Source: Acinetobacter kookii
GTDB lineage: Bacteria > Pseudomonadota > Gammaproteobacteria > Pseudomonadales > Moraxellaceae
Direction of reading: 5' to 3'
Length of the DNA stretch: 64,000 bases
NCBI RefSeq assembly: GCF_900096895.1
Contig: NZ_FMYO01000011.1
Coordinates: 1-64,000, forward strand
This document shows, piece after piece, positions 47,337-56,704 of this stretch. Under the pieces are notes generated by a model. It ran no database searches and was not told the DNA's origin. It saw only the letters and a list, made by a program, of their open reading frames with translations. Position numbers and translations under genes: made by a program. Within the stretch, counting starts at the first letter, position 1. Every line of letters starts with the position of its first letter.

Positions 47337-49280
47337 TTATTTTTCGGGATAGACCGTCGCGATCAGGTTGTCCACCACTTGCGGATCGGCCAGGGTTGAG
47401 GTATCCCCCAAAGTGTCCAGTTCATTGGCGGCAATTTTTCTTAAAATACGGCGCATGATTTTCCCTGAACGGGTTTTCGGTAAAGCCGGTGCCCAATGCA
47501 AGGCGTCCGGTGTAGCCACAGGGCCCAACACCTTACGTACCCAGTTGATCAGTTCATTACGTAGTTCTTCGGATTCCTCAAAATTTGCCTGTAAGGTCAC
47601 GAATGCACAGATGCCTTGTCCCTTAATATCATGCGGCATACCAACCACGGCCGCTTCAGCCACATGCTCATGCGCTACCAGAGCACTTTCCACTTCTGCC
47701 GTACCTAAACGATGTCCGGAAACATTCAGCACGTCATCGACACGTCCGGTAATCCAGTAATAGCCATCCTTGTCACGGCGAGCACCATCTCCGGTAAAAT
47801 AGCTTCCCGGATAAGTCGAGAAATAGGCTTCAATAAAACGCTCAGGATCACCCCAGATGGTACGCATCTGACCCGGCCAGGAATCCTTGATGATCAGGTT
47901 GCCTTCGGCTTCACCTTCAAGCTCCTTACCTTCAGCATCGACAATCGCCGGTTGTATGCCAAACAATGGTCGGGTTGCAGAACCCGGTTTTAAATCGGTC
48001 GCTCCCGGCAAAGGTGAAATCAGGATTCCGCCGGTCTCGGTTTGCCACCAGGTATCGACAATTGGGCAGCGGCTTTCACCGACCACGGTGTAATACCAGT
48101 TCCAGGCTTCCGGGTTAATCGGCTCACCCACCGAACCGATCAGGCGCAAGCTGCTGCGGTCACTTTCCCGGACGAAGGCATCGCCTTCGCGCATCATGGC
48201 ACGAATGGCTGTGGGTGCCGTATAGAGAATGGAAACATTGTGCTTGTCGACAATATGACCGGTACGCGCCCAGGTCGGGTATTGCGGTACGCCTTCAAAC
48301 ATCACCGTGGTGGTGCCATTGGAAAGCGGGCCATAGATCACATAGGAATGTCCGGTAATCCAGCCCACATCTGCGGTACACCAGAACACATCATCCTGCT
48401 TGATATCGAACACTTCTCGGAAAGTGGAATTCACATAGGTCAGATAGCCACCGGTCGTATGCAACACCCCTTTCGGCTTGCCGGTCGAACCCGAGGTATA
48501 CAGAATGAATAACGGATCTTCAGCATTCATCGGTTCAGGCGGACAGATTTCATTCACCGACATGATTTCCATGTGATACCACAGATCACGCCTGGGCTGC
48601 ATTTCAATCGGGTTGCCGGTACGGTGTACCACAATCACACGTTCAACCGATTCAGTCCCGGCAATTTTCAAGGCTTCATCTACGTTGGCTTTGAGCAGAA
48701 TCGGCTTGCCGCCACGCATGCCGGAATCGGCAGTAATGACCATTTTGGCCTGGCTGTCTTCAATCCGGCTGGCCAGAGAATCGGGCGAAAAACCGCCAAA
48801 CACCACACAATGCACCGCGCCAATCCGGGCACAGGCCAGCATCGCAATTGCGGCTTCCGAAACCATTGGCATATACAGCACCACCCGGTCGCCTTTTTTA
48901 ATCCCGTTCTTTTTCAGCACATTCGCAAAGCGGCAGGTTTCATCATAAAGTTCGTTAAAGGAAATAATCTTGTGACGGGACGGGTGATCACCCTCCCAGA
49001 TAATGGCTGGTTTATAAGGGTGTTCCTTGAGATGACGGTCCAGACAGTTGGCACTGAGGTTCAACTGCCCATCAGCGAACCATTCAATCTTGAAATTGTC
49101 CTTGTCGAAACTGGTATTTTTGACCTGGGTAAAGGGTTTGATCCAGTCCAGCTTGTTGGCCTGTTCAGCCCAATATTCATCAGGCTGCGTGATGGATTTC
49201 TGATAACGCTCGAAATATTCAGACTCATTGGTGCGAGCGGTTTTTTTAAATTCTTCTGGTACAGGATAGATCTCATTCAT
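47337..49280 (-). CDS. acs: Acetyl-CoA synthetase
   Basis: 647 residues, full length. It makes acetyl-CoA from acetate, ATP and CoA through acetyl-AMP. The AMP-binding motif [11 protein letters not shown] (about 264) and the C-terminal [11 protein letters not shown], whose Lys is the catalytic and acetylation site, are intact. With ActP and the CrbS/CrbR pair in the same window it completes an acetate uptake and activation set. About 290 bases upstream separate it from the DUF805 gene. Confidence 0.97.
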   Translation of the reverse strand: MNEIYPVPEEFKKTARTNESEYFERYQKSITQPDEYWAEQANKLDWIKPFTQVKNTSFDKDNFKIEWFADGQLNLSANCLDRHLKEHPYKPAIIWEGDHPSRHKIISFNELYDETCRFANVLKKNGIKKGDRVVLYMPMVSEAAIAMLACARIGAVHCVVFGGFSPDSLASRIEDSQAKMVITADSGMRGGKPILLKANVDEALKIAGTESVERVIVVHRTGNPIEMQPRRDLWYHMEIMSVNEICPPEPMNAEDPLFILYTSGSTGKPKGVLHTTGGYLTYVNSTFREVFDIKQDDVFWCTADVGWITGHSYVIYGPLSNGTTTVMFEGVPQYPTWARTGHIVDKHNVSILYTAPTAIRAMMREGDAFVRESDRSSLRLIGSVGEPINPEAWNWYYTVVGESRCPIVDTWWQTETGGILISPLPGATDLKPGSATRPLFGIQPAIVDAEGKELEGEAEGNLIIKDSWPGQMRTIWGDPERFIEAYFSTYPGSYFTGDGARRDKDGYYWITGRVDDVLNVSGHRLGTAEVESALVAHEHVAEAAVVGMPHDIKGQGICAFVTLQANFEESEELRNELINWVRKVLGPVATPDALHWAPALPKTRSGKIMRRILRKIAANELDTLGDTSTLADPQVVDNLIATVYPEK

Positions 49281-49576
49281 TGTTTACTTCCTTGATCTTA
49301 TTCATCTCATCACGAGATGCTATGCCGCGTTGTTATTGCTTTATTTATTGACTGCATATCTACAGTATGACGATTATTTTTCAACCGCTTCAATGATGCT
49401 TTGGTCGTAGTTTATTTATACAATTTAAAACACATACCCCTTATCGTATTCAACAAAAAATATGGTTTTATTCGTATCTGATCTGTTTATTTAATCTTAT
49501 AATTTAAGCAGAAGATAGTGTTCTAACTTTGCAGAATTCATCATTTTCTTATTTTTATTTTAACCGGAAAAAGCGT
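49281..49576. promoter_or_regulatory. Divergent promoter region of acs and the DUF805 gene
   Basis: About 300 AT-rich bases. The acs promoter should be here, with a possible CrbR site; no specific motif could be defined by eye. Confidence 0.35.
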
Positions 49577-50158
49577 ATGAAACCGCAAGATGCCTCCCCA
49601 TTTTTTTCCCGATCCCAACCGGCCAAGGCAGATAATCCGCTTTCTCCGGAAGGTCGTTTCGGTCGTCTGAGTTCAATTGGCTGGTATGGGTTTGTGCATC
49701 TGATTGCTTTTTTTGCCACCCTTGCCTTCAGTCTGGCACTGGGCATTTTTAATATGCATACCTTGTCCATGGACAATCAGTTCGTCAATACCCTGACAGG
49801 AATCGCCGGACTGGGTTTTGTGGTCATTCTGGTGCTTTATCTGTATTTTCTGATCGTGATTACGGTACGCCGCCTGCATGACCTGAACCGAAGCGGCTGG
49901 CTGATCCTGCTGTTTTTGCTGCCACTGGTGAATATTTTTATGGGGCTGTATTTGCTGTTGGGTGCCGGGACCAAAGGCATCAACACCTATGGATTGCCAC
50001 GTGAAACGCCGGTCTGGGAAAAAATATTGGCCTGGTTGATGATTATCATCACGGTATTGAGTTTCTTGGCTTCAGGCAGCATGGTGTCTTATATGTTCGG
50101 TACCGGCGAACTGGAAGTACCGCCACAAGTCATTCAAAAAGGCACCCAGTATTTCTAA
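49577..50158 (+). CDS. DUF805 membrane protein
   Basis: 193 residues with four membrane segments (about 35-60, 75-100, 105-135 and 155-175). The motif RRLHDLNRSGWLIL is the hallmark of DUF805. Function unknown; the family is widely found in bacteria. The start at 49577 has a GGAAA stretch upstream; an in-frame ATG at 49529 would add an odd Phe/Tyr-rich 16-residue tail. Confidence 0.87.
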   Translation: MKPQDASPFFSRSQPAKADNPLSPEGRFGRLSSIGWYGFVHLIAFFATLAFSLALGIFNMHTLSMDNQFVNTLTGIAGLGFVVILVLYLYFLIVITVRRLHDLNRSGWLILLFLLPLVNIFMGLYLLLGAGTKGINTYGLPRETPVWEKILAWLMIIITVLSFLASGSMVSYMFGTGELEVPPQVIQKGTQYF

Positions 50159-50268
50159 AGCCGACTGACAATTTTTGACAAAACGGCAATGAATACGATG
50201 TATGGTCGGTTAAATTTTTGTTCAGTTTCAGGCAAAATAGCGCCCACTGATCATCATCCGGAACACTT

Positions 50269-51246
50269 GTGGCTGAAAAACAAAACGCCTTGAATGAAGT
50301 AACTCAAGACACGTCTCAACTTTTGCATGAAGCAACAGAAAAGACAGCGCAAACTGTCATTGAACATACGGCAAAATACAATGATGCCTATTCCACCATC
50401 GACAAATTTGTCGATGCCTTTTGGGAACGCCTGCCTTATTTGTGTATCGCGTTGGTGGTGTTTACCATTTTCTATTTGCTGTCAAAACTGTTTAAGTTCT
50501 TTGTCCGTAAAGCGCTTGCGGACCGTAGTTATACCAAGCAGAACCTGGTCCTGGTACTGAACCGTGTCGGCAGTTCTGCCATCATCTTCATTGGCTTTTT
50601 AATTGCCATGGTTATTGCCATTCCAGGTTTTACCCCGGGTCAGCTGATGAGCGCCCTGGGGATCGGTTCGGTGGCCATCGGTTTCGCATTCAAGGACATT
50701 TTCCAGAACCTACTCTCTGGCATCTTAATCCTGCTGGGCGAACCATTCAAAATTGGCGATGACATTATTGTTTCGGGCATGGAAGGCACGGTTGAGGATA
50801 TCCAGATTCGCGCGACTTACTTACGCTCCCCCGATGGTCGCCGCATCGTGATTCCCAATGCGACGGTGTATACCAGTGCCGTAACCGTCAACACGGCCTA
50901 TCAACGCCGTCGTTGTGAATTTGTGGTCGGAATTGGCTATGAAGATGATGTACAAAAAGCCAAGAGCATTATCTTAAGCATTCTAGATAAAGACCCGACC
51001 ATTTTGAGCCAGCCTGCATTTGCAGTAAACGTCAATGCGCTTGCCGACTTCTCGATTAACCTGAATGTACGTTGGTGGGTCGATACCACAGAAACCACCA
51101 CTGCAGGTTCAATCAGCGAAGTTCAGGAACGCGTGATTAAAGCCTTTGCTGAACACGAGATTTCAATTCCTTATCCGGTACAGGAAGTCAAAATCTATCG
51201 TGGCAATGACACGACAGAAGTCGCTGAATCAGCACGTGCTAAATAA
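50269..51246 (+). CDS. MscS-type mechanosensitive channel
   Basis: 325 residues, GTG start. A soluble N-terminal segment, two to three membrane helices, then the pore helix with LMSALGIGSVAIGFAFKDIF and the beta domain GDDIIVSGMEGTVEDIQIRA, both typical of small-conductance mechanosensitive channels, which release solutes on hypo-osmotic shock. Its last 18 bases overlap the 3' end of the convergent rsmE gene. Confidence 0.92.
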   Translation: MAEKQNALNEVTQDTSQLLHEATEKTAQTVIEHTAKYNDAYSTIDKFVDAFWERLPYLCIALVVFTIFYLLSKLFKFFVRKALADRSYTKQNLVLVLNRVGSSAIIFIGFLIAMVIAIPGFTPGQLMSALGIGSVAIGFAFKDIFQNLLSGILILLGEPFKIGDDIIVSGMEGTVEDIQIRATYLRSPDGRRIVIPNATVYTSAVTVNTAYQRRRCEFVVGIGYEDDVQKAKSIILSILDKDPTILSQPAFAVNVNALADFSINLNVRWWVDTTETTTAGSISEVQERVIKAFAEHEISIPYPVQEVKIYRGNDTTEVAESARAK

Positions 51247-51942
51247 ACGGCCAAATACGTAGGGAATTACCGTTTCGGTCCGAATAATACGGTTGCCTAG
51301 GCTTAACGCCTGGCAGCCGTTTTTTATGAGTAAATCAATTTCATAAGGGATAAAACCGCCCTCTGGGCCAATCACGATTGTACAGGGATGATCAATCGCA
51401 AAAGGCATGGGTTGCTCTACATAAGGATGGGCCACATAGGCAGGACGTTCTGCGGTGATTAAGCCGGGCAGCACATCTTCAACAAAAGGCTTAAAGCGTT
51501 TATGGATTTCAATTTGCGGTGCAACCGTATCCCCTGCCTGTTCCAGACCTAAGGTTACATAATGATCCAGTTGCTGTAGAAACGGGGTTTGCCAATAGCT
51601 TTTATCGACGCGATAGCTATGCAGCAAAATCATTTTTTCTACCCCCAGAGTCACGCTATCCATAATCAGGCGGCGCAGCACTTTCGGACGTGGCATGGCG
51701 ACAATTAGAGTCACGGGAAGTTTAGCCGGTACACTTTCTTCTTTGAGCGGTTTTAATTTTATCGCCTGTTCGGTCACTTCCACAATTTCGGTCAGGTAAC
51801 GTTTCCCCTCACGAATACCCACTTTAAGCGTGTCACCTACAGTAATCTCCAGATGTTGCTGTAGATGCTCTAACTGACGTTTGCTGCTAATGGACCAGTA
51901 TTCAGATTCAGTTTGGCGTGGGTCAAGGAGGACAATATTCAT
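51229..51942 (-). CDS. rsmE: 16S rRNA (uracil1498-N3)-methyltransferase
   Basis: 237 residues. N-terminal PUA-like domain, then a SPOUT methyltransferase domain with IVIGPEGGFIPYEID (about 195) and LGNRIIRTETVIPYVF (about 218), the knot motifs of RsmE. It methylates U1498 of 16S rRNA. Its stop lies within the coding sequence of the convergent MscS gene. Confidence 0.94.
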   Translation of the reverse strand: MNIVLLDPRQTESEYWSISSKRQLEHLQQHLEITVGDTLKVGIREGKRYLTEIVEVTEQAIKLKPLKEESVPAKLPVTLIVAMPRPKVLRRLIMDSVTLGVEKMILLHSYRVDKSYWQTPFLQQLDHYVTLGLEQAGDTVAPQIEIHKRFKPFVEDVLPGLITAERPAYVAHPYVEQPMPFAIDHPCTIVIGPEGGFIPYEIDLLIKNGCQALSLGNRIIRTETVIPYVFGRLFSTC

Positions 51943-51987
51943 AATCTTCTGCTAAAGAATCATTCAACATATTAGGATACGCGGAAG

Positions 51988-52078
51988 GCGACAGGGATGT
52001 CGCCCGCTGATCTGTACAGCATGGATGCTGTATCAGATCAGCAAAGGATTTTTGCTACTTTTGATCCCTCAAAAGTAG
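51988..52078. repeat. Three-hairpin intergenic repeat
   Basis: Three hairpins in 91 bases: gcgac/gtcgc (51988-52003), a nearly perfect 37-base palindrome with 9- and 8-base arms (52006-52042), and ctacttttga/tcaaaagtag (52055-52078). No ORF. It resembles the dispersed palindromic units (REP/BIME-like) seen between genes in Acinetobacter; it lies between waaA and rsmE on the same strand. Confidence 0.65.
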
Positions 52079-52145
52079 AGATTGCCTACGAATCAACATT
52101 TAAACTTTTCTGTCAAAATGAGGCCGTATCGTGCATTTGAAATAT

Positions 52146-53426
52146 TTAAATATACTGATCAATCACCGCAATATGTTTGGCTAAAGACCCTGCATTTTTA
52201 AGCATGATCTGCTGCGCCGCAATGTTTAATCTGGCAGCTTTATCTAGATCGGTCAAAAGTTCAATTAATACCTTTGCTGCCTGCCCGGCATCGTCCATGA
52301 CTTTTACGCCACCCACCGCGATAAATTCATCCACAATAGTCTGAAAGTTAAAATAATTGTTACCCAAAACTGTCGGCACATTTAAGGCAATCGGCTCCAG
52401 AATATTATGCCCGCCGCCCGGTTCATTCAGCGAACCACCCACAAAGCAGACTTGACTCAGGGCATACCACAGCCACATTTCCCCCATCGAATCGGCTAAA
52501 TAGACTTGCGTATCAGTTTCTATTTTTTGTCCTAGACTACGACGCTGTGTTGAGAGATTTAAAATTTGTGTGGTTTTAAAAACCTCATCAAAGCGTTCCG
52601 GATGACGTGGCACCACAATGACCAGCAGTTCTGGATGTTTTTCCAGATAGGGCTTTAGAGCCGTTAACAGTTTTTGTTCTTCAGGGGCATGCGTGCTGGC
52701 AAGAGTGATGATTTTACGTGCCGATAAATGCCAGTCCTGCTGCAATTGCTGCGCTTGCTGAATAAAGCTATGTGGCGCATGAATATCAAATTTAATGCTG
52801 CCGAGTACCTGACTTTTATCCGCTGGCATGCCTAAATTGCGGTAGCGGTCTAAAGTGGCCTGGTCCTGAGCCAGCATACGTTCCAGCCCCATCAGCATGC
52901 CTTGGGTCAGCCCTTGAACCTTGGCATAGCCTTTGGCCGATTTTTCCGAAAGCCGAGCATTAATCAGTAAACATGGCACTTTAAATTGCTGTGCCTGGTC
53001 AATTAAATTCGGCCAGATTTCAGTTTCGACCAAAGCCAGGACTTTCGGCTGATATTTTTGATAAAACGTCTGGACTAATTTCTTCTGATCGGCAGGTAAA
53101 TACACCGCCTGAAACAAATGTTCATAAGGTGCTTTTAAAAAAAGGGATTTGGCCCGAGCCTGTCCCGTCTTGGTGGTATTGGTGACCAGTACCGGATGGC
53201 CCAGTTTGAGGTAATGTTCAATTAAAGGCTGTGCCGCATTGGTTTCTCCCACCGACACCACATGAAACCAGAGCGCATGCAGGTTTTTCGGCTGTTGAAA
53301 TGGACCAAAGCGCTCAAGACATTCTTGTTGCAATTGCTCCGTATTCAGCGCACGTTTTTTAATCTGCCATTTATATAATGGCTTAATTAGAGTAAGTGCC
53401 GCGTTGTACCAAAAAGGAGTAGCCAA
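52146..53426 (-). CDS. waaA: Kdo transferase
   Basis: 426 residues. It adds Kdo from CMP-Kdo to lipid A precursors at the inner membrane. An N-terminal membrane segment, HVVSVGETNAAQPLIEHY (about 50, family motif with the catalytic Glu) and the C-terminal FVGGSLNEPGGGHNILEP are typical of KdtA/WaaA. It is the first gene before the three-hairpin repeat on this strand. Confidence 0.95.
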   Translation of the reverse strand: MATPFWYNAALTLIKPLYKWQIKKRALNTEQLQQECLERFGPFQQPKNLHALWFHVVSVGETNAAQPLIEHYLKLGHPVLVTNTTKTGQARAKSLFLKAPYEHLFQAVYLPADQKKLVQTFYQKYQPKVLALVETEIWPNLIDQAQQFKVPCLLINARLSEKSAKGYAKVQGLTQGMLMGLERMLAQDQATLDRYRNLGMPADKSQVLGSIKFDIHAPHSFIQQAQQLQQDWHLSARKIITLASTHAPEEQKLLTALKPYLEKHPELLVIVVPRHPERFDEVFKTTQILNLSTQRRSLGQKIETDTQVYLADSMGEMWLWYALSQVCFVGGSLNEPGGGHNILEPIALNVPTVLGNNYFNFQTIVDEFIAVGGVKVMDDAGQAAKVLIELLTDLDKAARLNIAAQQIMLKNAGSLAKHIAVIDQYI

Positions 53427-53537
53427 ACAAGTTGCCTCAAATCATGTCTAATCGGCAAAATATAACAGAGCAGCCTTCACATGTTAATGAATTCTGCTCT
53501 GTAACATCATTTATTCTGTTCTATTGAAATTAGCTGC

Positions 53538-54614
53538 TTAACTTTCTGCAAGCTGTTTATTCAGAAAGGGATAGTCGATATAGCCTTCTGCCACATCGGT
53601 TCCAATCATGTTTTCCAGTTTCAATTCATTCAGTGGTTCATCGTCCAGCAAACGCTCAAACAGGTCAGGATTGGCAATATAAGCCTTACCAAAAGACACC
53701 GCTTCCGCCTTGCCAGAGGCCAACAGTTCAAGCGCATCTTCACGGCTTAAACGCATATTGGCAATATACGGCACCCCATTTGAACGCGCTTTCATGTCCA
53801 GACTGATGCTGTCTTCGGCCAGATATTCACGGGTAAAGAAGAAGGCAATTTGACGCTGACCCAATTCTTGCATGACATAACCAAAGGTTTCCAAAGGATT
53901 GGCATCGCCCATATCATGCTCATCACCACGCGGTGCCAGATGTACACCGACACGACCTGCGCCCCACACTTCAATCAGCGCATCGACCACTTCTAATAAG
54001 AAGCGGGCACGGTTTTCAACTGAACCGCCGTATTCATCTTCACGCAGGTTGGTTTTGCTTTGCAGGAACTGGTCAATTAAATAACCGTTGGCTGCATGCA
54101 GTTCTACCCCATCAAAACCGGCCGCTTTGGCTTTAATGGCAGCCTGTTTATATTGTTCGGTAATGGCATGGATTTCCGAAATTTCCAGTGCACGTGGCAC
54201 CACATATTCACGTTTTGGACGCAGCAGGCTGACATAGCCGGCCTGTTGTACAGCACTTGCTGAAACCGGTGTTTCACCCTTTAACAGATCAGGATGGGAG
54301 ACACGTCCCACATGCCACAACTGCGCTACAATCAAACCGTCTTTGGCATGCACGGCATCGGTGACCTGTTTCCAGCCTTCAACCTGTGCTTCAGTAAATA
54401 AGCCCGGGGTGTTCTCATAACCGTTGGCTTCTTCTGAAATCACGGTTGCTTCAGAGATGATTAAACCTGCGCTGGCACGCTGTGCATAGTATTCCGCCAT
54501 CATGGCAGTCGGAACACGGTCGGCTGTAGCACGGCTACGCGTCAATGGTGCCATCACCACACGGTTTTTAAGTTTGAGCTCACCAAATTGAATTGGGGTG
54601 GAAAAATCTGTCAT
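53538..54614 (-). CDS. nemA: Old yellow enzyme family alkene reductase
   Basis: 358 residues, FMN-dependent TIM barrel. N-terminal LKNRVVMAPLTRSRA binds FMN, and the substrate-anion-binding pair is in GFDGVELHAANGYLIDQF (His/Asn near 181-184). Reduces activated alkenes, N-ethylmaleimide and nitro compounds with NAD(P)H. The ATG at 54614 has AGAGGA seven bases upstream; a TTG at 54617 is less likely. It follows an ArsR-type gene on the same strand after 39 bases, forming a regulator-enzyme operon. Confidence 0.92.
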   Translation of the reverse strand: MTDFSTPIQFGELKLKNRVVMAPLTRSRATADRVPTAMMAEYYAQRASAGLIISEATVISEEANGYENTPGLFTEAQVEGWKQVTDAVHAKDGLIVAQLWHVGRVSHPDLLKGETPVSASAVQQAGYVSLLRPKREYVVPRALEISEIHAITEQYKQAAIKAKAAGFDGVELHAANGYLIDQFLQSKTNLREDEYGGSVENRARFLLEVVDALIEVWGAGRVGVHLAPRGDEHDMGDANPLETFGYVMQELGQRQIAFFFTREYLAEDSISLDMKARSNGVPYIANMRLSREDALELLASGKAEAVSFGKAYIANPDLFERLLDDEPLNELKLENMIGTDVAEGYIDYPFLNKQLAES

Positions 54615-54653
54615 CAAGCCATCCTCTTACAGCTGGCTTAGACCAATTCGAGT

Positions 54654-54956
54654 CTAAAGCCCATGCTGTAAATGTTGTAAAAATTCCTGAATCAGTGCTT
54701 CATTACGAGAAAAATAAGACCATTGCCCATATTTGGTCACTTGAATCAGTCCTGCCTGTTGCAACACTGATAAATGATTGGACATGGTTGATTGGGAAAT
54801 ATCCGCGATTTTTTCGATATGCCCTGCACATACGCCACGACTAAAATCATCTCCACATTCTTCTGTGGAAATGAAACGCTTAGGTTCTTTTAAACATTGC
54901 AGAATCTGGCGTCGAATCGGGTTGGCTAAGGCTTTATAAATCGCTTCTGTGTCCAT
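54654..54956 (-). CDS. ArsR family regulator with three cysteines
   Basis: 100 residues. Winged helix-turn-helix with IADISQSTMSNHLSVLQQAG (about 49-68), the ArsR recognition region. Three Cys (about 20, 34 and 42), two of them in an inserted loop EECGDDFSRGVCAGH, suggest electrophile or redox sensing in place of a metal site (inferred). It lies just before nemA and behind a symmetrical operator at 55002-55029, so it probably represses the operon until an electrophile appears. Confidence 0.85.
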   Translation of the reverse strand: MDTEAIYKALANPIRRQILQCLKEPKRFISTEECGDDFSRGVCAGHIEKIADISQSTMSNHLSVLQQAGLIQVTKYGQWSYFSRNEALIQEFLQHLQHGL

Positions 54957-54998
54957 CTCATTTCACTCATGTTCATGATCAGCACCTTCGCAAAAATC

Positions 54999-55029
54999 AT
55001 TATATCGAATTTATACGATATTAATATCG
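54999..55029 (-). promoter_or_regulatory. Promoter and operator of arsR-nemA
   Basis: Minus-strand TATAAT at 54999-55004. Three half sites ATATCG (55002-55007), CGATAT (55016-55021) and ATATCG (55024-55029) make two overlapping palindromes, the second perfect over 14 bases (CGATATTAATATCG). The first half site overlaps the -10 box, as expected for a repressor. Confidence 0.6.
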
Positions 55030-55146
55030 AAAATTTTAGATATTATGAGTCATTTTGTAAATTGCTGTCATTTTATCCAAATCCAGATCATTCTAGCATT
55101 GTCTGGTCAGGGGCATTCATCCTGCCGATCGACAAATGCTAAAGCT

Positions 55147-55176
55147 AAAAAAGCAGAGGACCCGCCTCTGCTTTTT
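55147..55176 (-). terminator. Terminator of prfB
   Basis: agcagagg/cctctgct hairpin with A run (T run on the minus strand) 13 bases past the prfB stop. Confidence 0.88.
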
Positions 55177-55188
55177 CACGCAATAAAC

Positions 55189-56284
55189 TTATAGGCCCTG
55201 TTTCAAGCTGGCTTCAATAAATTTATCCAGATCACCATCCAGTACCGCACCTGTGTTGGAATTTTCCACACCGGTACGCAAGTCTTTAATACGTGAGTCA
55301 TCCAGTACATATGAACGAATCTGGCTACCCCACCCAATATCCGACTTCGAGTCTTCAAGGGCTTGAGCCGCTTCATTACGCTTGCTCATCTCTAACTCAT
55401 AGAGTTTGGCACGTAACTGTTTCCAGGCATGGTCACGGTTGGCATGTTGCGAACGCTGGTTCTGACACGCCACCACAATACCGGTTGGTGCATGGGTTAA
55501 ACGCACCGCAGAGTCGGTTTTGTTAATGTGCTGACCACCGGCACCCGATGCACGATAGGTATCGGTACGCACGTCTGCCGGATTAATCTCGATCTCGATA
55601 TTGTCGTCAATCTCAGGGGATACAAACACTGCAGAGAATGAGGTATGACGACGGTTACCCGAGTCAAATGGCGATTTACGCACTAAACGGTGTACACCGG
55701 ATTCGGTACGCAGCCAGCCATAGGCATACTCGCCTTCTACGCGAATGGTCGCCGACTTAATTCCGGCCACATCACCGTCAGACTCTTCCATCACTTCAGC
55801 TTTAAAGCCATGACGTTCAATCCAGCGCAAGTACATACGAAGCAGCATTGAAGCCCAGTCCTGTGCTTCCGTACCCCCCGAACCGGCCTGAATTTCCACA
55901 TAACATGGATTCGGGTCCATCGGGTTACTGAACATACGGCGGAACTCAAGTTTTGCCAGTTCCGCTTCTGCAACATCAAGTTCAGCCTGCACATCCTCAA
56001 GCATGGCTTCTTCGTCTGCTTCTACAGCAAGGTCAAGCATGGCTTGGGCATCTTCAAGCTGAGTGGCTAAGCCATCCAGTACATTCAGTACATTCTCAAG
56101 CTCGCCTTTTTCTTTGGCCATGGCTTGGGCACGGCTTTGGTCATTCCAGATCGCCGGATCTTCCAGTTCACGCAGAACCTCTTCTAAACGCTCTTTTTTC
56201 AGATCGTAGTCAAAGATACCCCCGTAATGTCAGACCACGGTCGTTTAAGTCTTTTAATTGGTTTAGATAAGGATTAATTTCCAC
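55189..56284 (-). CDS. prfB: Peptide chain release factor 2, with programmed +1 frameshift
   Basis: 364 residues when the frameshift is included. Translation starts at GTG 56284 ([20 protein letters not shown]), reaches CTT TGA C at 56215-56209 with the Shine-Dalgarno-like GGGGGTAT just before it, and shifts +1 to read L-D-Y-D-L-K-K-E-R. The main frame carries the UGA-reading SPF motif region and the GGQ motif ([10 protein letters not shown], about residue 250). RF2 regulates itself: low RF2 gives more frameshifting at the UGA. Downstream lies a terminator. Confidence 0.97.
56209..56223 (-). promoter_or_regulatory. RF2 programmed frameshift site
   Basis: Minus strand GGGGGTATCTTTGAC: an internal Shine-Dalgarno-like run, then CTT TGA C with the in-frame stop at 56212-56210. 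It is nearly identical to the E. coli prfB site. Confidence 0.95.
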
Positions 56285-56704
56285 GTGAATTACTCTCAAT
56301 CAGAATATTAGGCTTAAATAGCCGTCAATTATAGCACAGAGCATAGAGGGAGTTTTAAAGCACTTTAATTCAATAACAATTGAGCAAATAGTGAATAAAA
56401 AACAGCTCATCCAAAACCCTTATTTGAGAGAGCATTTTTAAGATTCAAATCATTTTTATGTTACAAAATACTTGGTTTTTTATTTAAAAACCGTATAAAT
56501 CCATAAAAACTCCACAATTTTAATAAAATAAAACATTTAAATATTTTTATAATTTTCAAATATTTATTTAATATTAATTACACAATATTACCTTAGAAAC
56601 ATTTCTGTAACTTTCAATGGATTGACCTGTTTTTGTTTTGGTCTAGACTAAAAGTTGTAACAAAAAATGTATTATTTTTAACCGAAATTTGAGGGGTAGT
56701 ATCC
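56285..56704. promoter_or_regulatory. AT-rich region with prfB and porin promoters
   Basis: 420 bases between the divergent prfB and porin genes. On the plus strand a promoter TTGACC (56622-56627), 16-base spacer, TAGACT (56644-56649), followed by TTGTAACAA (56655-56663). The left part has no distinctive feature. Confidence 0.45.

Noticed and set aside
48042..49295. Long plus-strand frames opposite acs and similar frames opposite guaB, uvrA and crbS
   Set aside because: They are antisense shadows of strongly conserved genes, a result of codon bias, with no supporting start signals.
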